Assembly (NCBI GenBank): GCA_964019335.1
Contig: OZ025668.1
Location: forward strand, 62,001-126,000
Length of the DNA stretch: 64,000 bases
From: Diplonema japonicum
Taxonomy: Eukaryota > Euglenozoa > Diplonemea > Diplonemida > Diplonemidae
Reading direction: 5' to 3'
Positions 41,501-53,300 of this stretch are shown piece by piece. A program made the position numbers and the translations under genes. Below the pieces are notes generated by a model. That model did not search any database. It was not told the origin of the DNA and saw nothing but the letters and a program-made list of their open reading frames with translations. Every line of letters starts with the position of its first letter. The stretch's first letter is position 1.

Positions 41501-44500
41501 CTATGACTTTGCACCAGAGAGGTTTTTTGGAGGGCGGATGATATCGTGCATGGTTGTCATATCAATGGAACTAAGCGAATGGCTTGTTTGATTAAGCTGC
41601 ACATTGGCCTCCGCCAGCTGGCAGTTAACTGGGTTAAAATCTACTGGGGGGGAATACTTAATACTGTTTAGAACCGCCTTATCCGGCCGTTTTATGTTTA
41701 TAGTCCCGAATCGCGATGAAGCTTGTATACTGACAACAATATTCTTTTGGTCTTTTGAATAACTCTGCCACACTACATAATATGGCCTCCCGCCATGCCT
41801 TTCCTTCTTAAACGTATAATGAAGGTGCGTGTCCCTCCCACGCCAGAAGGACCCACCATGCGAGTGCCCGCCTGCAGGCATCGCCCACCCACCTTTCTCT
41901 GAAGGCTCTAATACCGATATCAAGAAAGCGCTGTAACTCTGATCAGTGTCTGTGTCCTTGAGGCCTCGCCTGTCCCGTTGATGGAGACCGATGAAACACG
42001 AAGCAGTCTCGTCGGGGTTAATCTCCAGCATATGTATTGCTCTGCCTTGGTACACTGCCGTGGCAATGCGTATGTCGTGCCATGACGGGCTCACAAAGCA
42101 AACCCCACCCCCGCAGAACCACTTCTGCACGTCGTGCCACTCCATCCAAAAGGTCCCGTCGCTCCCCTTTTCCAACCCGCACATTTCCGGCATATCGGGG
42201 TATTCTGTCCACGCCCCGTCGTCGTCGCCCCACTTCCCTTTCCACTCCTTGGCATCGCCCCATGGGTTTCGTATCCTGCATAGCTTGAACCCGTCTCGTG
42301 GTCCATTTGACGGTCGTACGTGTAGCACTGTCAGTAAGGCATAAGCATGCCCTGATACCAGCCCCATCGACTCGTAGCGCGTGTCCTCCTCGCCGGTCCC
42401 ACCCACTCTCACTGACTTGTCCACCCCCGGGGTCTCGATCGTCATGAGGTACTCGCCGTTGCCGTGCGATGCGTCGTCGAACATCAGCAGACGTGAGAAG
42501 AGCCCCGGGTCGTCCCAGCGGAATCTTTCTGCAGGGTACCCCGTGAGGTCCTGCAACGCTTCGATCGAGTCCCCGCTGATGATGGCCGAGTAGCTCCCAT
42601 GCACCTTCGCAACCACCTTTTCCAAGATGGCCACCCACAGCTCACTTGGCTCCTGGATATTGCTTGCAAACACAGGCCCGCGTGTGTGAGAAGGCAGGTA
42701 GTTGTCGACTGTCACTGTCTGCCACCAGCCGTGCTTGCAAACACGCAAGCAGTACGCACCGCATTCCTGCTCCCTCCCGTCCACTTCCGGAACGTAGAAG
42801 ATTTTCCTGATTAGTTCAGGCTGTTCCGCCATAGCACTGATAGCGCAAAGCAACCAGCAGTCCCCCAGCTTGCCCTGGTCGATGTCATTGGGCTGAATGG
42901 GCTCGTCATCGTCTCCGTCAGAGCATGTCGAGGCGAACAAGCTAACCTGTTTATGGATGTGGTAGGTAAATAATTGTGCATACCGAGCGGGCCACTTCCG
43001 GCGTCATGTAGTCCTTGGGCCTCATCCACGGGTACTCATCTACGGCAGGCTTTCCCCCACGTACCTCCCAGGGGCGAGCTAAGCCCGTCTGCCTTGGTGG
43101 GAACCGCCAATCGATGTACTGCAAGCCTTCTTTAAGGCACATCTGCACCACATCCCTGTCTTTGCTGAGGTCAACCTTGTTCAGCAGTGCAGCCTCTCGA
43201 AGTTTGCACAGCTGCTCAGTTACCTGCTTGTCATATTTCTGCACGAACTTGCTAAGGTAGTCTTTGTTAGGAGGGCCATAGTTTATGGTCATTTCGTACT
43301 TCCCGAAGATACCCGACACCAAGTTTATCGTCTCCCCTGCAGGGATGGATACCGTGTAACGAGGGCCGTTCACAGTCACTGTGGGACCCGGCTGCAGCTG
43401 TGACTGGCTAGGTTCGAAGTAGTACTCCAACGTGAACAGCATCTCCCGTGTCCCATTGTACAGCAGCAGCGTCTTCCCTTTGCTGTGGTGCTGCAGCAGC
43501 TTGAACAACTTCCCTTCGCTCAGCATGGGCTCCCACGATCCTGCTGTTGAAGGAGAAGGAAGCCCCAGTGGAATGGACAACATGCACCTGGCCCCCTCGA
43601 TTGAAGAGCCTCCTTGCGGCACATTGCTGAGCGCCACAGGGATGTACGTCTTGACGCCCCTCTTGATGAGCGGTTGGATAGTTCGTCGTTCGCGGGCAGC
43701 AGCCATGAAACGTAAGACAGGTTTGAACCACGAAACGTGCTTTGCGGCCCTTGGCGAGCTGACACCCGACTTGAGCAGCAGCAGGGGGTCGGTGATGACG
43801 TCCTTAGTGCACTCAACTGGGTTGAGGTCGCCCTTCGTCATCGAAAAGAGAGCGGTGTTGAAAATATTCTGCACGACCTCCGACTTGAGGGACACCTCGT
43901 TGAGGGTGTTGGGCGAGAAGTCGGGAGACGCGAACTCGGGGGTCATGTGTGGGGAGGGGCCAGGGACAGGGGCGGGGGTGAATGCTTCCGATGGGGGAAG
44001 TGAAGGCTGTGGAGAGGATTGTTTATGCTCCGAGAGCTGCTTCTCAAGAGTTTCTACCTTCATCTCCAGCTCCTTGAAGTAGGCGTCGTTGGGACTCTCG
44101 ATGCGCTTCACGGCATCCTCGACGGAGGTGCTGACCTTGTCCTTGAGCATCGTCATGGCACGGCGGTACTCTCCCACCTGGCTTGCGAGGTGCTGGTTTT
44201 CTCGTTTCAATGCCCCGGCTTCCTTGTTTGCCTCCGCAAGTTTGTCTGTGAGGAAGGCGATGGTCTCGTCCTTCTTGCGCATCTCTCGTTCGACCTCTGC
44301 TGCCACCATTCCCGCAATGCTGTCGCCTAGCCTGTTCGCTACTGGTGATGCGGCTGACCCATTCACTGGTGACACTGAGCTGCTCGCAGAAGGTGTTCCA
44401 CGAACAGGGCTTTTCTCTTCCCTTATACCCGTTCCAGTTCCAGGGGCACTTTGTAGATTCGCAACAATATCGCGTGCCTGCTGCAGCGTCATCGCGTCTG

Positions 44501-44519
44501 CGTACCTCTGCCCAGGCAT
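41501..44519 (-). CDS. Calpain-type cysteine protease with DUF1935-like and coiled-coil N-terminal regions
   Basis: 993 aa in two exons with a 37-nt intron (42947-42983, GTATGC...AACAG); splicing joins TPEVARS to VSLFASTCSDG and rebuilds the calpain core. It is a calcium-type (papain-fold) cytosolic cysteine protease. The triad is intact: Cys in QGKLGDCWLLCAIS (about 542), His in GLVSGHAYALL (about 712) and Asn in RIRNPWGD (about 737). Upstream are a Ser/Pro-rich segment, a coiled coil (about 95-200), and a region near 325-425 (LLLYNGTREMLFTLEYYF, GPRYTVSIPAGETI) that resembles the DUF1935 domain accompanying calpains of kinetoplastids and some other protists. The C-terminus resembles the C2-like domain III. 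ATG 44519 is chosen; an acceptor (CCCATTGCAG) lies 28 nt upstream, so earlier in-frame residues are probably untranslated. Confidence 0.85.
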
Positions 44520-44810
44520 CTTGTCGTACTGGATGGCTATGAACCCTGCAATGGGAAGAGAAAAAGAATATGTAATCGCAACCAACCCGATAAGCCTGAT
44601 AAGCCCGATAAGCTGCTTTTTCTTTCTTTTCTTTTGTTATCTTCGTTTTCCGTTCGTTGTAAACTGTAACGGTACTGATCCCACGTGTTGATCAAACAAA
44701 AATATAAAACTTTAAGAAATAATATGCATTTCTGAGAAAATCGCTGGGGGCGGGGATAATCTTTAGAGATGCAGAAAAAAAAAAAAAGCTATTGTAAAGT
44801 GAAAAACTCC

Positions 44811-44857
44811 CGGACTGACAAGTCTTTTTCGCGTCCAAAACTTGTCAGGCCGGACCA
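44811..44857. repeat. Hairpin: 14-bp stem, about 16-nt loop
   Basis: CCGGACTGACAAGT is followed about 16 nt later by ACTTGTCAGGCCGG; the arms pair with one mismatch. It lies about 290 nt upstream of the calpain start. It could be an RNA structure or a protein-binding site. Confidence 0.5.
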
Positions 44858-45132
44858 TTTTCCATCCGAGAAGTTTTGGTTCTACCCTGGCCTGGGCTGC
44901 ACTTGCGAAGAAACCCAACCAGTGTTTCCAGCGAAGAGTGGCCTTCTTGCCTGCGGGCTTAACATGGTTAGTAAGTTACTGCATTCTTGCCTAGGTGGTA
45001 TAGGTTGAGTTTCCTCTGTTATCGGAATAAGAAAATATTTCTTTTCGAGCGTCTACCCTGATTTTTTAGAAAGGGCTTTCTCGTAGAAATGTGAACAGCG
45101 CTAACTGAATCGTCCAATACGTAGTAAATTAA

Positions 45133-45152
45133 GGGGGGGGGGGGGGGGGGGG
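45133..45152 (+). repeat. G20 homopolymer
   Basis: Uninterrupted run of 20 G in the spacer downstream of the ABC transporter gene. Confidence 0.85.
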
Positions 45153-45578
45153 ATAACGTTTTCAGGAACTTCTTTCGGGTGTTGGCAATGTTCAGTAACT
45201 TCAAGTTGGCAACTAAGACAAGAAACAGACAATGGTGGTGACCTGCAAATTAGGTACTATACCTAATTAAGTGAAAGCTTTCTTGTTAGAATACAATTCA
45301 AGGTTCCACGTAAAAAAAAAAAAAAAAGAGGACCCATGTCTCTTCCTTCTCATCCTTTGGGCGTGACACGAATGAAAGTCAACAAGCGCTGCAAAAAAAA
45401 AAAAGAAGGAGGAGAGGGAAAAAACTAGTTTGGCGCTTCATTTGCTTGCGGGATTTTACGCTTAATAAAATAGCTCATTAAGCCGCCATCAACTAGTTTT
45501 TGGTTTCGACAATAATATTGTCAAAACAAAAAAGTGATAAGATGGAAGATAGAATAAGGAAGGGTCGCTGCCTGCCGC

Positions 45579-48500
45579 CTACTGGCGAGCCTCGGAGGTC
45601 TCGACCATGTTGCGGTAGAGACCGTTGGGCTTCTGAAGGAGCTCTGTGGGGGGGCCGAACTCGACGACCTCCCCCTTGTCGAGGGCAAGGATGAGGGTGC
45701 TGTCAGCAATAGTCTCCATGCGGTGGGCAATGGTGATGATGGTGGCCTCTCTGAAGACTTCGGCTGTCCTGATCGACGTCTGGATGATCTTATCAGTCGC
45801 GAAGTCGACGTTAGCAGTTGCCTCGTCCACCAGCACCACACGCGCCTTTTTCAGCATCGACCTTGCTAGCGAGAATAGTTGTCTATGGCCTGTGCTCAAG
45901 TTCGAGCCCCCCTCTGCAATCTTGTCCTCTAACGACTTGAACTCCTCCTTCAGCTGCACATTCTCCAGCACATCCCACAGCTCCGCATCCCCGCAGCGCT
46001 CAAAGGGGTCCAAGTTGTACCTCACCGTCCCTGTGAACAGCACGGGCTCTTGCGGGATAAGTGTGATGCCCCCTCTTCTCTGCTTCAAAGACATCACCGC
46101 TGCGTCCCTCCCGTCGAACAGGACCTTCCCATCAACTACCTCATTCAGCCCTAGCAGTGCTTGGAACAAGGAAGACTTTCCGCTCCCCGTGCGTCCCACG
46201 ACACCAACCCTGCTCCCTTGAGGGATCACCGCATCCAGACCTGACAGCACGATTGGCAGATCCGGCCTGTAGCGTACGCTCATGTTCTGAAGGTGCACGT
46301 TGCCCGTCGCAGGCCACGAGGGGTCTGTCACGGGGATGTCCAGCCCCGGCTCTGCCGGCAGCTTGTTCCCGTAATATAGTAAACGCTCTACCGACGTCAT
46401 CATAGTCTCAACAAGGCTGGACTGGCGTACCATGTACTGGAACATCTCGCCAAGGGTCATCGAGTACGTCAGCGCCAATGCGTACACAGACGTCGACACC
46501 GTGTCACGCAGCGCAAGCCCGAACCCTGCCAGCAGCATCACAAGCACAGCACACATGATGTCTAAACGGAAGCCGATCCACCTGTTCCCGATGAACCACC
46601 AGTACCAAGGTTTTGCCATCTTCTCGAGCCTCGTCCCGAAAGCATATTGGATTTCCTCCTGCTTCTGGAAGGCCTTGATAGACGTAATGCCATTGAGATT
46701 GGCTGTGAACGCAGCAAAAACGGGCGACCTGCTCATACCGTCAAGCCTCTTTAACTCGCGCAAGGACCGTGTGGCATATGTCCTTAACCACAAAAACAGA
46801 GCACCCAGGAAAGGGATGGCCAAGGCAATCCAAGGGATGGCAATGCACACCAAGACAACAACACCAGTCACCATGAACCCCATCTGCAAAGTGTCGAACA
46901 AGGACACAGGCAACTGCTCGTCAATCTGTCCCAAGTCGGCGCTGAACCTGTTGATGATGCGCCCCAACGGGTTCGATGTGAAGAAAGCCATCTTCGTCTG
47001 CAAGACTGAAGCAAAGGACGTGTTGTGAATATAGCTGTTTGCACGCACGGTGATGAAAAAGAACAGCAAAGCGCGTGTCAATCCCAATACGAAAGTCATG
47101 GCACAAACGCCCCCGTACACCTTGAGGTAGAAATCGTTCTGCTGCTCATTCAAGTCGTTGTCGGCCCAGCTGCTCAGGAAGTAGTCGCCATACATCATCG
47201 ACAGCTGTCCTCCTAGCAAGCCCAAGAACACTAACGCTGTCAAGAAGTTCCCCCCAGCTCTGATATAGTCTTTGTACGTCTCGCCAGTCACTGCGCCTTT
47301 GGTACGGTCCTCTGCCTCGACAAGCTTCACAGGTGCCTCTGCCGTCTCCACCTTCTCCTCGCTTTGCAACGCCTCTTCATCAGAATTTTCGCTCAACTGC
47401 GGCGATGTCGTCATGACAGGATCCTCGGGCTTTCCATAGTACTCCACTGCGCCCTGGTCGCTGAGCGTGCAGATGTTGTCTGCGAAGGTCAGCGCCTTGG
47501 GCTGGTGCGACACAAGCAAGATGCCACATTCCTTCAGCGCGAGGATGGATCTCAGTGACTCAAGTAGCGCATCGCACACGCAAGGATCCACTGCTGCCAA
47601 CGGGTCGTCAAGAAGCACGAGTTGTGCATCAGAGTACAAAGCACGAGCTAAGCTCACTCTTGCTTTTTGCCCTCCGGACAGATTGACACCACGCTCGCCG
47701 ATCTCTGTCATGTCCCCGTTCTGCAGTTGTTTGATGTCCGTGTCGATGGCGGCTGCCCGCAGGATGCGTCTGTAGCGCACCTCGTCGTACTCCGACCCGA
47801 ACACGATATTGTCCCTCACAGTGCCCGCAATGATCCAGGGGCTCTGCGGGCAGTACGCGACAGGGCCTCTTACTTTGATGGTGCCTTCTGTGATAGTGGC
47901 CTCTGACAATATAGCCGATAGCACAGTAGACTTTCCACACCCCACGGTGCCGTTGATGGTTACCATCTCTCCCTTTGCCACGCTTAGGGAAAGGTCAGAG
48001 ACCACCGGTTTGTCCCCCCAAGAGCAAGACATGCTTGAGATTTGCAGGACAGCCTCCTCCACATCAGGCAGCGGGTGGTTCATAACGCCACCATCCTCGC
48101 TTGTCTCCAGAAACTCCTGGATGCGCAGCACGGCGATGTGCATCTCGGGGACGGTCTCGAAAGCGCGTGCCAGCTTCTTGCCTAAGGAGTGCCTCAGGAC
48201 CTGCAGCAGGGCGATGGTAGGGTAGGCACTGTCGATCTCCAGCTCGTTGTCGTTCACGAAGATGTAAATTGAAAATATCACAAACGAAGCAAGCGCCGGT
48301 GCGGAGAAGTAGATGCCCAAGTTAAACGCCTTCACAAGCTGCGACTTTAGGATCCACGACGCCTCGTAGCTGCGGAGGCCAGCGATCATCTTCTCGAAGG
48401 GCAGCTCCCATGAAGCAGCCTTCACGCTCAGCATGCCGCTTAGGAGCTGCGAGGTTAACGACACACGCCTATCTGTTGCCTGTGCCGTCTCTCTACGGAA

Positions 48501-49367
48501 GTTCGCTAACCACTTCGTGCTGGCAAGCTGCAAAATGCTGACAAGGGAAAGGACACCAACGCCAGCAGCAGCAGGGCCGTACCCTACATTGAGGGACATG
48601 AGGTAGTAGCAGACTGCAGCGTCGAGAACGGCGACCCAATAATAGTGCAGGAAGACCATGCCCTGGTCGAAGCGCAGCACGTCTGTCGATACGAGGTTGA
48701 TGATCTTGCCGTTGGTGTGGTTGATACGTGAGGAATAGGTGGAATGGAGCAGCTTTTCATGGATGAGAGCTGTGCAACCCATTCTGGAGCACCACCCAGC
48801 CCGCATGGTGTGGTAGAACAGTTGGTGGTGGACGATGGCTGCTGCGAAGGAGCAGGCGACGAATCCCAGCGTAAAGAGCCCGCCCTTCGTGTAATCATCG
48901 TCATCATCCTTGAACCAGGTGAGGAGGTACCCCAACAGGACAGGCTGCACAATGACGCAGGCTGACTCGATGATGTTGTAAACAGCAGACAACCAGAACT
49001 CAGCAGTGAAGGCGTGGTAGAGCGCACGCCAGAAACGCCACTTGTCTGAACCGGTCCCTTTCACCTTGTCCCATCCTTTCCGGAGTTTTCTGTGTTGAGT
49101 ACGTGTTTTATCTTTCTCGGCAAGGGGGGGCAGGTCCTCGGTGTTCAGGGGTCTTTGCCACCCTGTTGCTAGGAGTGGGTTCACGTAGGAGTAGTTCACC
49201 TTCGACACCCAACCACCCGCGTCCCTAGGGGCCTCCCGTTCCTTGTCTCCTTCATCCCGCCATGACATTGTTTTCCACTTCCGTCTATGCCGCGTTGTGC
49301 TTGCTTCACCGTTGTACTTTGCACCCCCACCGCCTGCCATAAGTGGGTTCTGCTCGGCTTTATCCAT
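45579..49367 (-). CDS. ABCC-family (MRP-type) full ABC transporter
   Basis: 1262 aa, the usual length for a short MRP lacking TMD0. It is an ATP-driven exporter of organic anions and conjugates at the plasma or an internal membrane. Order: hydrophilic N-terminus, TMD1 (about 120-420), NBD1, acidic linker, TMD2 (about 700-990), NBD2. NBD1 shows GTVGCGKST (about 474), the signature LSGGQKARVSLARA (about 560) and Walker B VLLDDPLAAVD, where the residue after the Walker Asp is Pro-Leu-Ala-Ala-Val-Asp rather than Glu, typical of the degenerate first site of ABCC proteins. NBD2 has GRTGSGKSS (about 1062), the divergent signature LSTGHRQLFSLAR (about 1159) and VVLVDEATANVD with a catalytic Glu. The start MDKAEQNPLMAGGGG follows an acceptor (TTGCCACAG) by 29 nt. 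Confidence 0.92.
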   Translation of the reverse strand: MDKAEQNPLMAGGGGAKYNGEASTTRHRRKWKTMSWRDEGDKEREAPRDAGGWVSKVNYSYVNPLLATGWQRPLNTEDLPPLAEKDKTRTQHRKLRKGWDKVKGTGSDKWRFWRALYHAFTAEFWLSAVYNIIESACVIVQPVLLGYLLTWFKDDDDDYTKGGLFTLGFVACSFAAAIVHHQLFYHTMRAGWCSRMGCTALIHEKLLHSTYSSRINHTNGKIINLVSTDVLRFDQGMVFLHYYWVAVLDAAVCYYLMSLNVGYGPAAAGVGVLSLVSILQLASTKWLANFRRETAQATDRRVSLTSQLLSGMLSVKAASWELPFEKMIAGLRSYEASWILKSQLVKAFNLGIYFSAPALASFVIFSIYIFVNDNELEIDSAYPTIALLQVLRHSLGKKLARAFETVPEMHIAVLRIQEFLETSEDGGVMNHPLPDVEEAVLQISSMSCSWGDKPVVSDLSLSVAKGEMVTINGTVGCGKSTVLSAILSEATITEGTIKVRGPVAYCPQSPWIIAGTVRDNIVFGSEYDEVRYRRILRAAAIDTDIKQLQNGDMTEIGERGVNLSGGQKARVSLARALYSDAQLVLLDDPLAAVDPCVCDALLESLRSILALKECGILLVSHQPKALTFADNICTLSDQGAVEYYGKPEDPVMTTSPQLSENSDEEALQSEEKVETAEAPVKLVEAEDRTKGAVTGETYKDYIRAGGNFLTALVFLGLLGGQLSMMYGDYFLSSWADNDLNEQQNDFYLKVYGGVCAMTFVLGLTRALLFFFITVRANSYIHNTSFASVLQTKMAFFTSNPLGRIINRFSADLGQIDEQLPVSLFDTLQMGFMVTGVVVLVCIAIPWIALAIPFLGALFLWLRTYATRSLRELKRLDGMSRSPVFAAFTANLNGITSIKAFQKQEEIQYAFGTRLEKMAKPWYWWFIGNRWIGFRLDIMCAVLVMLLAGFGLALRDTVSTSVYALALTYSMTLGEMFQYMVRQSSLVETMMTSVERLLYYGNKLPAEPGLDIPVTDPSWPATGNVHLQNMSVRYRPDLPIVLSGLDAVIPQGSRVGVVGRTGSGKSSLFQALLGLNEVVDGKVLFDGRDAAVMSLKQRRGGITLIPQEPVLFTGTVRYNLDPFERCGDAELWDVLENVQLKEEFKSLEDKIAEGGSNLSTGHRQLFSLARSMLKKARVVLVDEATANVDFATDKIIQTSIRTAEVFREATIITIAHRMETIADSTLILALDKGEVVEFGPPTELLQKPNGLYRNMVETSEARQ

Positions 49368-50239
49368 ATTCGTTCTGATCTCTGTTCTTTCGCTCCTGTG
49401 GCAATGGGTAAACGGAAGTGGAAATCTAAAGATAAAAGAATTGGTTTGCAATATAGACTTAAAAAAAAAAAGAGAAGAGAAAAAAAAAAAGAAACACGAC
49501 GGGAAAAAAAGAGGCAGGGGAGGGGGAAGCGGGGTTGTGTGCAAGTCGTGTCTTCTTTTTTTTTAATTCTCTTTTTCTTTCTTATTTTTGTATCTTTTTC
49601 TTTTCTTTTTTGTCAGGATTTGATGAGGATTCCATATTTTTCAAAAAAAAAAAAAAAAAAAAAAAAAGGTAGATTTTAGAGAAGGAGAAAGTTATTGCTG
49701 CTAGGCTAAAATCTTCAATCCTTTGAAGAAACAAATCCCCCGTACCCTTTCCCTATAAGTCCATGTTCTTTGGCATTCTTTTTTTTATTTCTTCCTTTTT
49801 CTTTTTACCTCCTCACTCTTATTTTCTCTCATTTCTGCCTGGGTATTTTTCTTTTTTCTTTATAAAAAAGAAGAACCTTCTTTCTTCTTCCCTAGAATCA
49901 AAGTGCTATGTGGGAAACAGAACGAACACAGAGCCGCGTAGCCCGCAGCAGCTAAGTGTGGACTTCAAAAAAAAAAAAAGAGAAAACAAATCATCAACGC
50001 AACAGAAGGAAGGTACCCAAAAGCCCGTTTTACATTCTTCTTCCCTTTGTTTCCCCTAGCCGGCTACGACCACACGAAGACCCAAAAATGAATTCGGCCT
50101 CCTACTACTTGAAATGAAAAAAAAAACGGGGGGAATGTGGGGTAGAAAATAGATGAGGTAATGGGAGCCCTCGCATTGTCCCTTTAACCTCAATTCACAA
50201 AAAAGTGGACTCTATTTTTTTTTAATTCTCGTGTTCGAT

Positions 50240-50284
<45 letters not shown>

Positions 50285-50314
50285 AGTAGAACAACAACAA
50301 AAGAACAATAAAAC
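49368..50314. other. Spacer upstream of the ABC transporter gene
   Basis: T/C-rich and A-rich low-complexity DNA with an A22 run near 49646 and the A43 run at 50241-50283. No gene is visible on either strand. Confidence 0.6.
50241..50283 (+). repeat. A43 homopolymer
   Basis: The longest homopolymer in the window, 32 bp beyond the stop codon of the EGF-repeat gene (T43 on its coding strand). Confidence 0.9.
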
Positions 50315-53300
50315 TTACTTCTTTTTAGAGAAGGACACCGGAGTCGGGGCTGGGCTTCTGTGTTTTTTTTTTTCTTCTTTCTCTAGTTCTTCTTCATGCC
50401 ATACCGATGGAGGTTTACCCCCGAGGAGGTCGTCAGTAGGAGGAGGGGCTGCAAGGTTGCTTGGCTTAATAGTGGGGAGCATGCTCTCCATGGTGGCGTT
50501 GCCAAGCCCTGCAGGGCGCAGGGCTTTAGCAGGAGGCTTCCCACCGAGAAGGTCGTTCTTCATGAAGTCAGGACCCAGCCCGGGGAGGCCGCCTGCTACA
50601 GCGTGGCCAAGGGGTGCAAAATCGTCAGAGTTGAGATCGAGGTCGGCGGCAGTGAAGTTGTAGTCATTAAGCCTCGCCTTCCCATACAGGGCGTCTTGTA
50701 GCTCTTCCTTTGCAGACTGATTCAGCTGTGTCCCTTTAATCGCCTGCCGCACTGTTGTCTCTAAGTACTCACTACTCTTCGCCATTTCTGTCACTGCAGC
50801 GTCCAGTGTCACTGTCGCTGCTGTGCCCAGCCCACCCTTCTTGAGCACGCCCCTCACCGATTGTTCTAGCGCCCCTTTCATGGGGTTCATCCCGCTCATG
50901 TCCGCCGCCCCGTACACGAACGACAATTTCCCGTCCAGTCCATCCTCAAGCTGCTTCTTTGCGTCAGCCGGGAGGTCCATCTTGCTAATGACGTCGCGCA
51001 CGGTGCCCGAGAACTTCGTCTCCTGCGTCTCGAAAGCCTTCATCGTTTCCTGTAGCTCGCCATGCTGGTTGCCCTTCAGGATGTTCCTCACGGCAACAGG
51101 CACCATCCCGCTCTGCGCCGCTTTCTGTAATGGTGCCATCCCATCCAGGGACACATTGCCGTCGAAGTTCAAGTCCAATGCGCTCTTCAGCTTCTTTTGA
51201 GCATCAGGTTGAGCCACAGCACCGTTCTTGAGGGCCTGCTGTGCTGCCTCACGCAGGCTTTCGTGCTTCGAGTTTGCTTCATCATACGCCGCCTGCAACT
51301 TCTTGCGCATGTTGACCGGGACGTCAGGTTGGCTCAGCACAGCTCCGACGGCGGCAGCGACCTGCCCCTTGGACATGGCATTGCGCGAGACAGGGTCCAT
51401 GCCAGATAAATCAGTTGCAGGTCCCCACGTGTCGTTCACGGCATCCTCCAGAAGCTTCTTCGCGTGCTGCGGCATTGATGGGTCTTCGCAGTTCGCTCTG
51501 ACCTGCTTCAAGAGTGCCTCCTCCGCCATCGCAGCCTCACGTAGCTTATCTTGCAGGTTGGGTCCTGCAGAGGGCTCCTCCGACAGGATAGCATTGACGG
51601 CAACAGGCAGCTGCCCCCTCGCCATACCTGCCCTCTGCAGCGGGTCCATCTGCGACATAGCGTCAGCGTCAGGAGCACCGAAATCACAGTCCGCAGTTTT
51701 CATCGCGTTGTTCAACCCAACCGCTGCTGTGTCTGACGCGGAGAGGGCGTTCTCCAGCTGCTGCTTGTCGGCGGCGTTCATGTCCATCTGCTTCAGTGCG
51801 TTGCGCACTGCGATAGGTGCTTTCCCGTGCTTGATGGCATTGGCGTCCATGTCGCTCAAGCTGTCGGGCGGACCCCACACGTTCCCATCGTTGAGCATGG
51901 TGTCCAGATACCCCTTAGCCTCGCCCGGTTGCATATTAGCAACAGCTTGCCTCAGCGCCTCGTCTGTGGACTTCACCTTCTGCAAAGCTTCTTTTGTAGA
52001 CTGCTTCATCGCGGGATCTGTCTTCGCCATCTGCTCCGCCGCTGCAACGGGCTTGCCTCTACCGAGCGCTTCCTTAACCATTGCGTGGTCGCCCATAGAC
52101 CTGATGCTGTTCTGGTCGCTCAGGGCGTTCTTCAGCTGCATCTGTGCGGGTGCCGGCACAGCGCTGTTTGTTGATGCTGCTGCAGCGGCTTTTACGACGT
52201 TGCTTCTCGCCTTGTCATTGTTACGCAGTGCTTCCTCCATCTTCTTACGCAGATTTGCCGGCACTCCTGGTTGTCGCAAGGCCTCCCTGCTCACAGCAGC
52301 GAGTGCCCCTGCCTTGACTGCGTTGCTTAGAGGATCCATGTCATTGAGGTCTGCAGGTCCCCAGTTCCCGATCAAGGCACTGCCGATCTCATCCTTGATG
52401 TGCTGCGGAGTAGCTTCGTTGCTGGCGACATCCCTCATGGCCTTCTCGAGTGCTGCGTCCTTTTTCTTGAGGGCATCCGAGCTTGCCAACATGTCTTTTG
52501 CAGCTGCTGCAGGCACTGAGCCACCTTTCAGTACATCCTCCACCGCAGCAGGCACCTTGCCTATCGCAGCGGCAGATACATGTGAGGGCTCTACTAGCTT
52601 CGAGAAGCTTGTTTTATCAGGGCTGCCATCATCAACGGACTTCAGTAGATCTTTGTTATTCTTATTAATGTTCCCTGACCCAGCAGCTGCGCCTGCAGCA
52701 CCCGCAAGGGCCGCTGCCGCGACTTCCCAGTTCTTCAGTGGGCCCTCCAGCTGCCCGGCAACTGGAGCTAAGGCTCCTGACTTCATGGCATCAGCTAAGA
52801 TAGCTCCCGTTTTGCCGTCCGCTATGGCCTGCTTCGCTAGTGGGTCCATCAAGCTCTGTGTGCAATGTGATGTTCTAAGTTATAAGCATACCATGTCCGC
52901 AGGGCCCCAGTCATTGTTCAGCATGTTCTCCAACGCCTTCTTCCCATCGGCTGACAGGCCTGGTGAAGCAAGCGCGCTCTTCGCTGCTGCACGACAGTCA
53001 TCCGTAGCCTGTATTGTGTTTTTTTGAGTTTCCATGTCTACCTGGTCAAAGTCCTTTAGCTTGTTGTCAAGGTTTTTCTTCCAAGGAGGGGTAACGCGGT
53101 TCCCGTTGTTGTCGATTGGCGGCTGCAGCTCACGTGCTGCTGCGGCAACCTTGCCCTTTTCCATAGCTTCGCGGTGCAGGGGTTCCATCCCGTCCTGTTG
53201 TAAGGTGAGTGTCGCCTTGCTACATACCGTGTTGCCAGCATTCCACATCATTCCTCCCACAGCCAGGGGTGCAAGGCCAGCCAGGTCAGCAGGACCGAAA

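Larger units (their letters stand above)
44520..45578. other. 1-kb spacer between ABC transporter and calpain
   Basis: Contains a 14-bp stem hairpin (44811-44857) and a G20 run (45133-45152). The 44.8-45.0 kb part has normal complexity and open frames on both strands, but none shows a domain. No tRNA or snRNA landmark is recognised. Confidence 0.55.
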
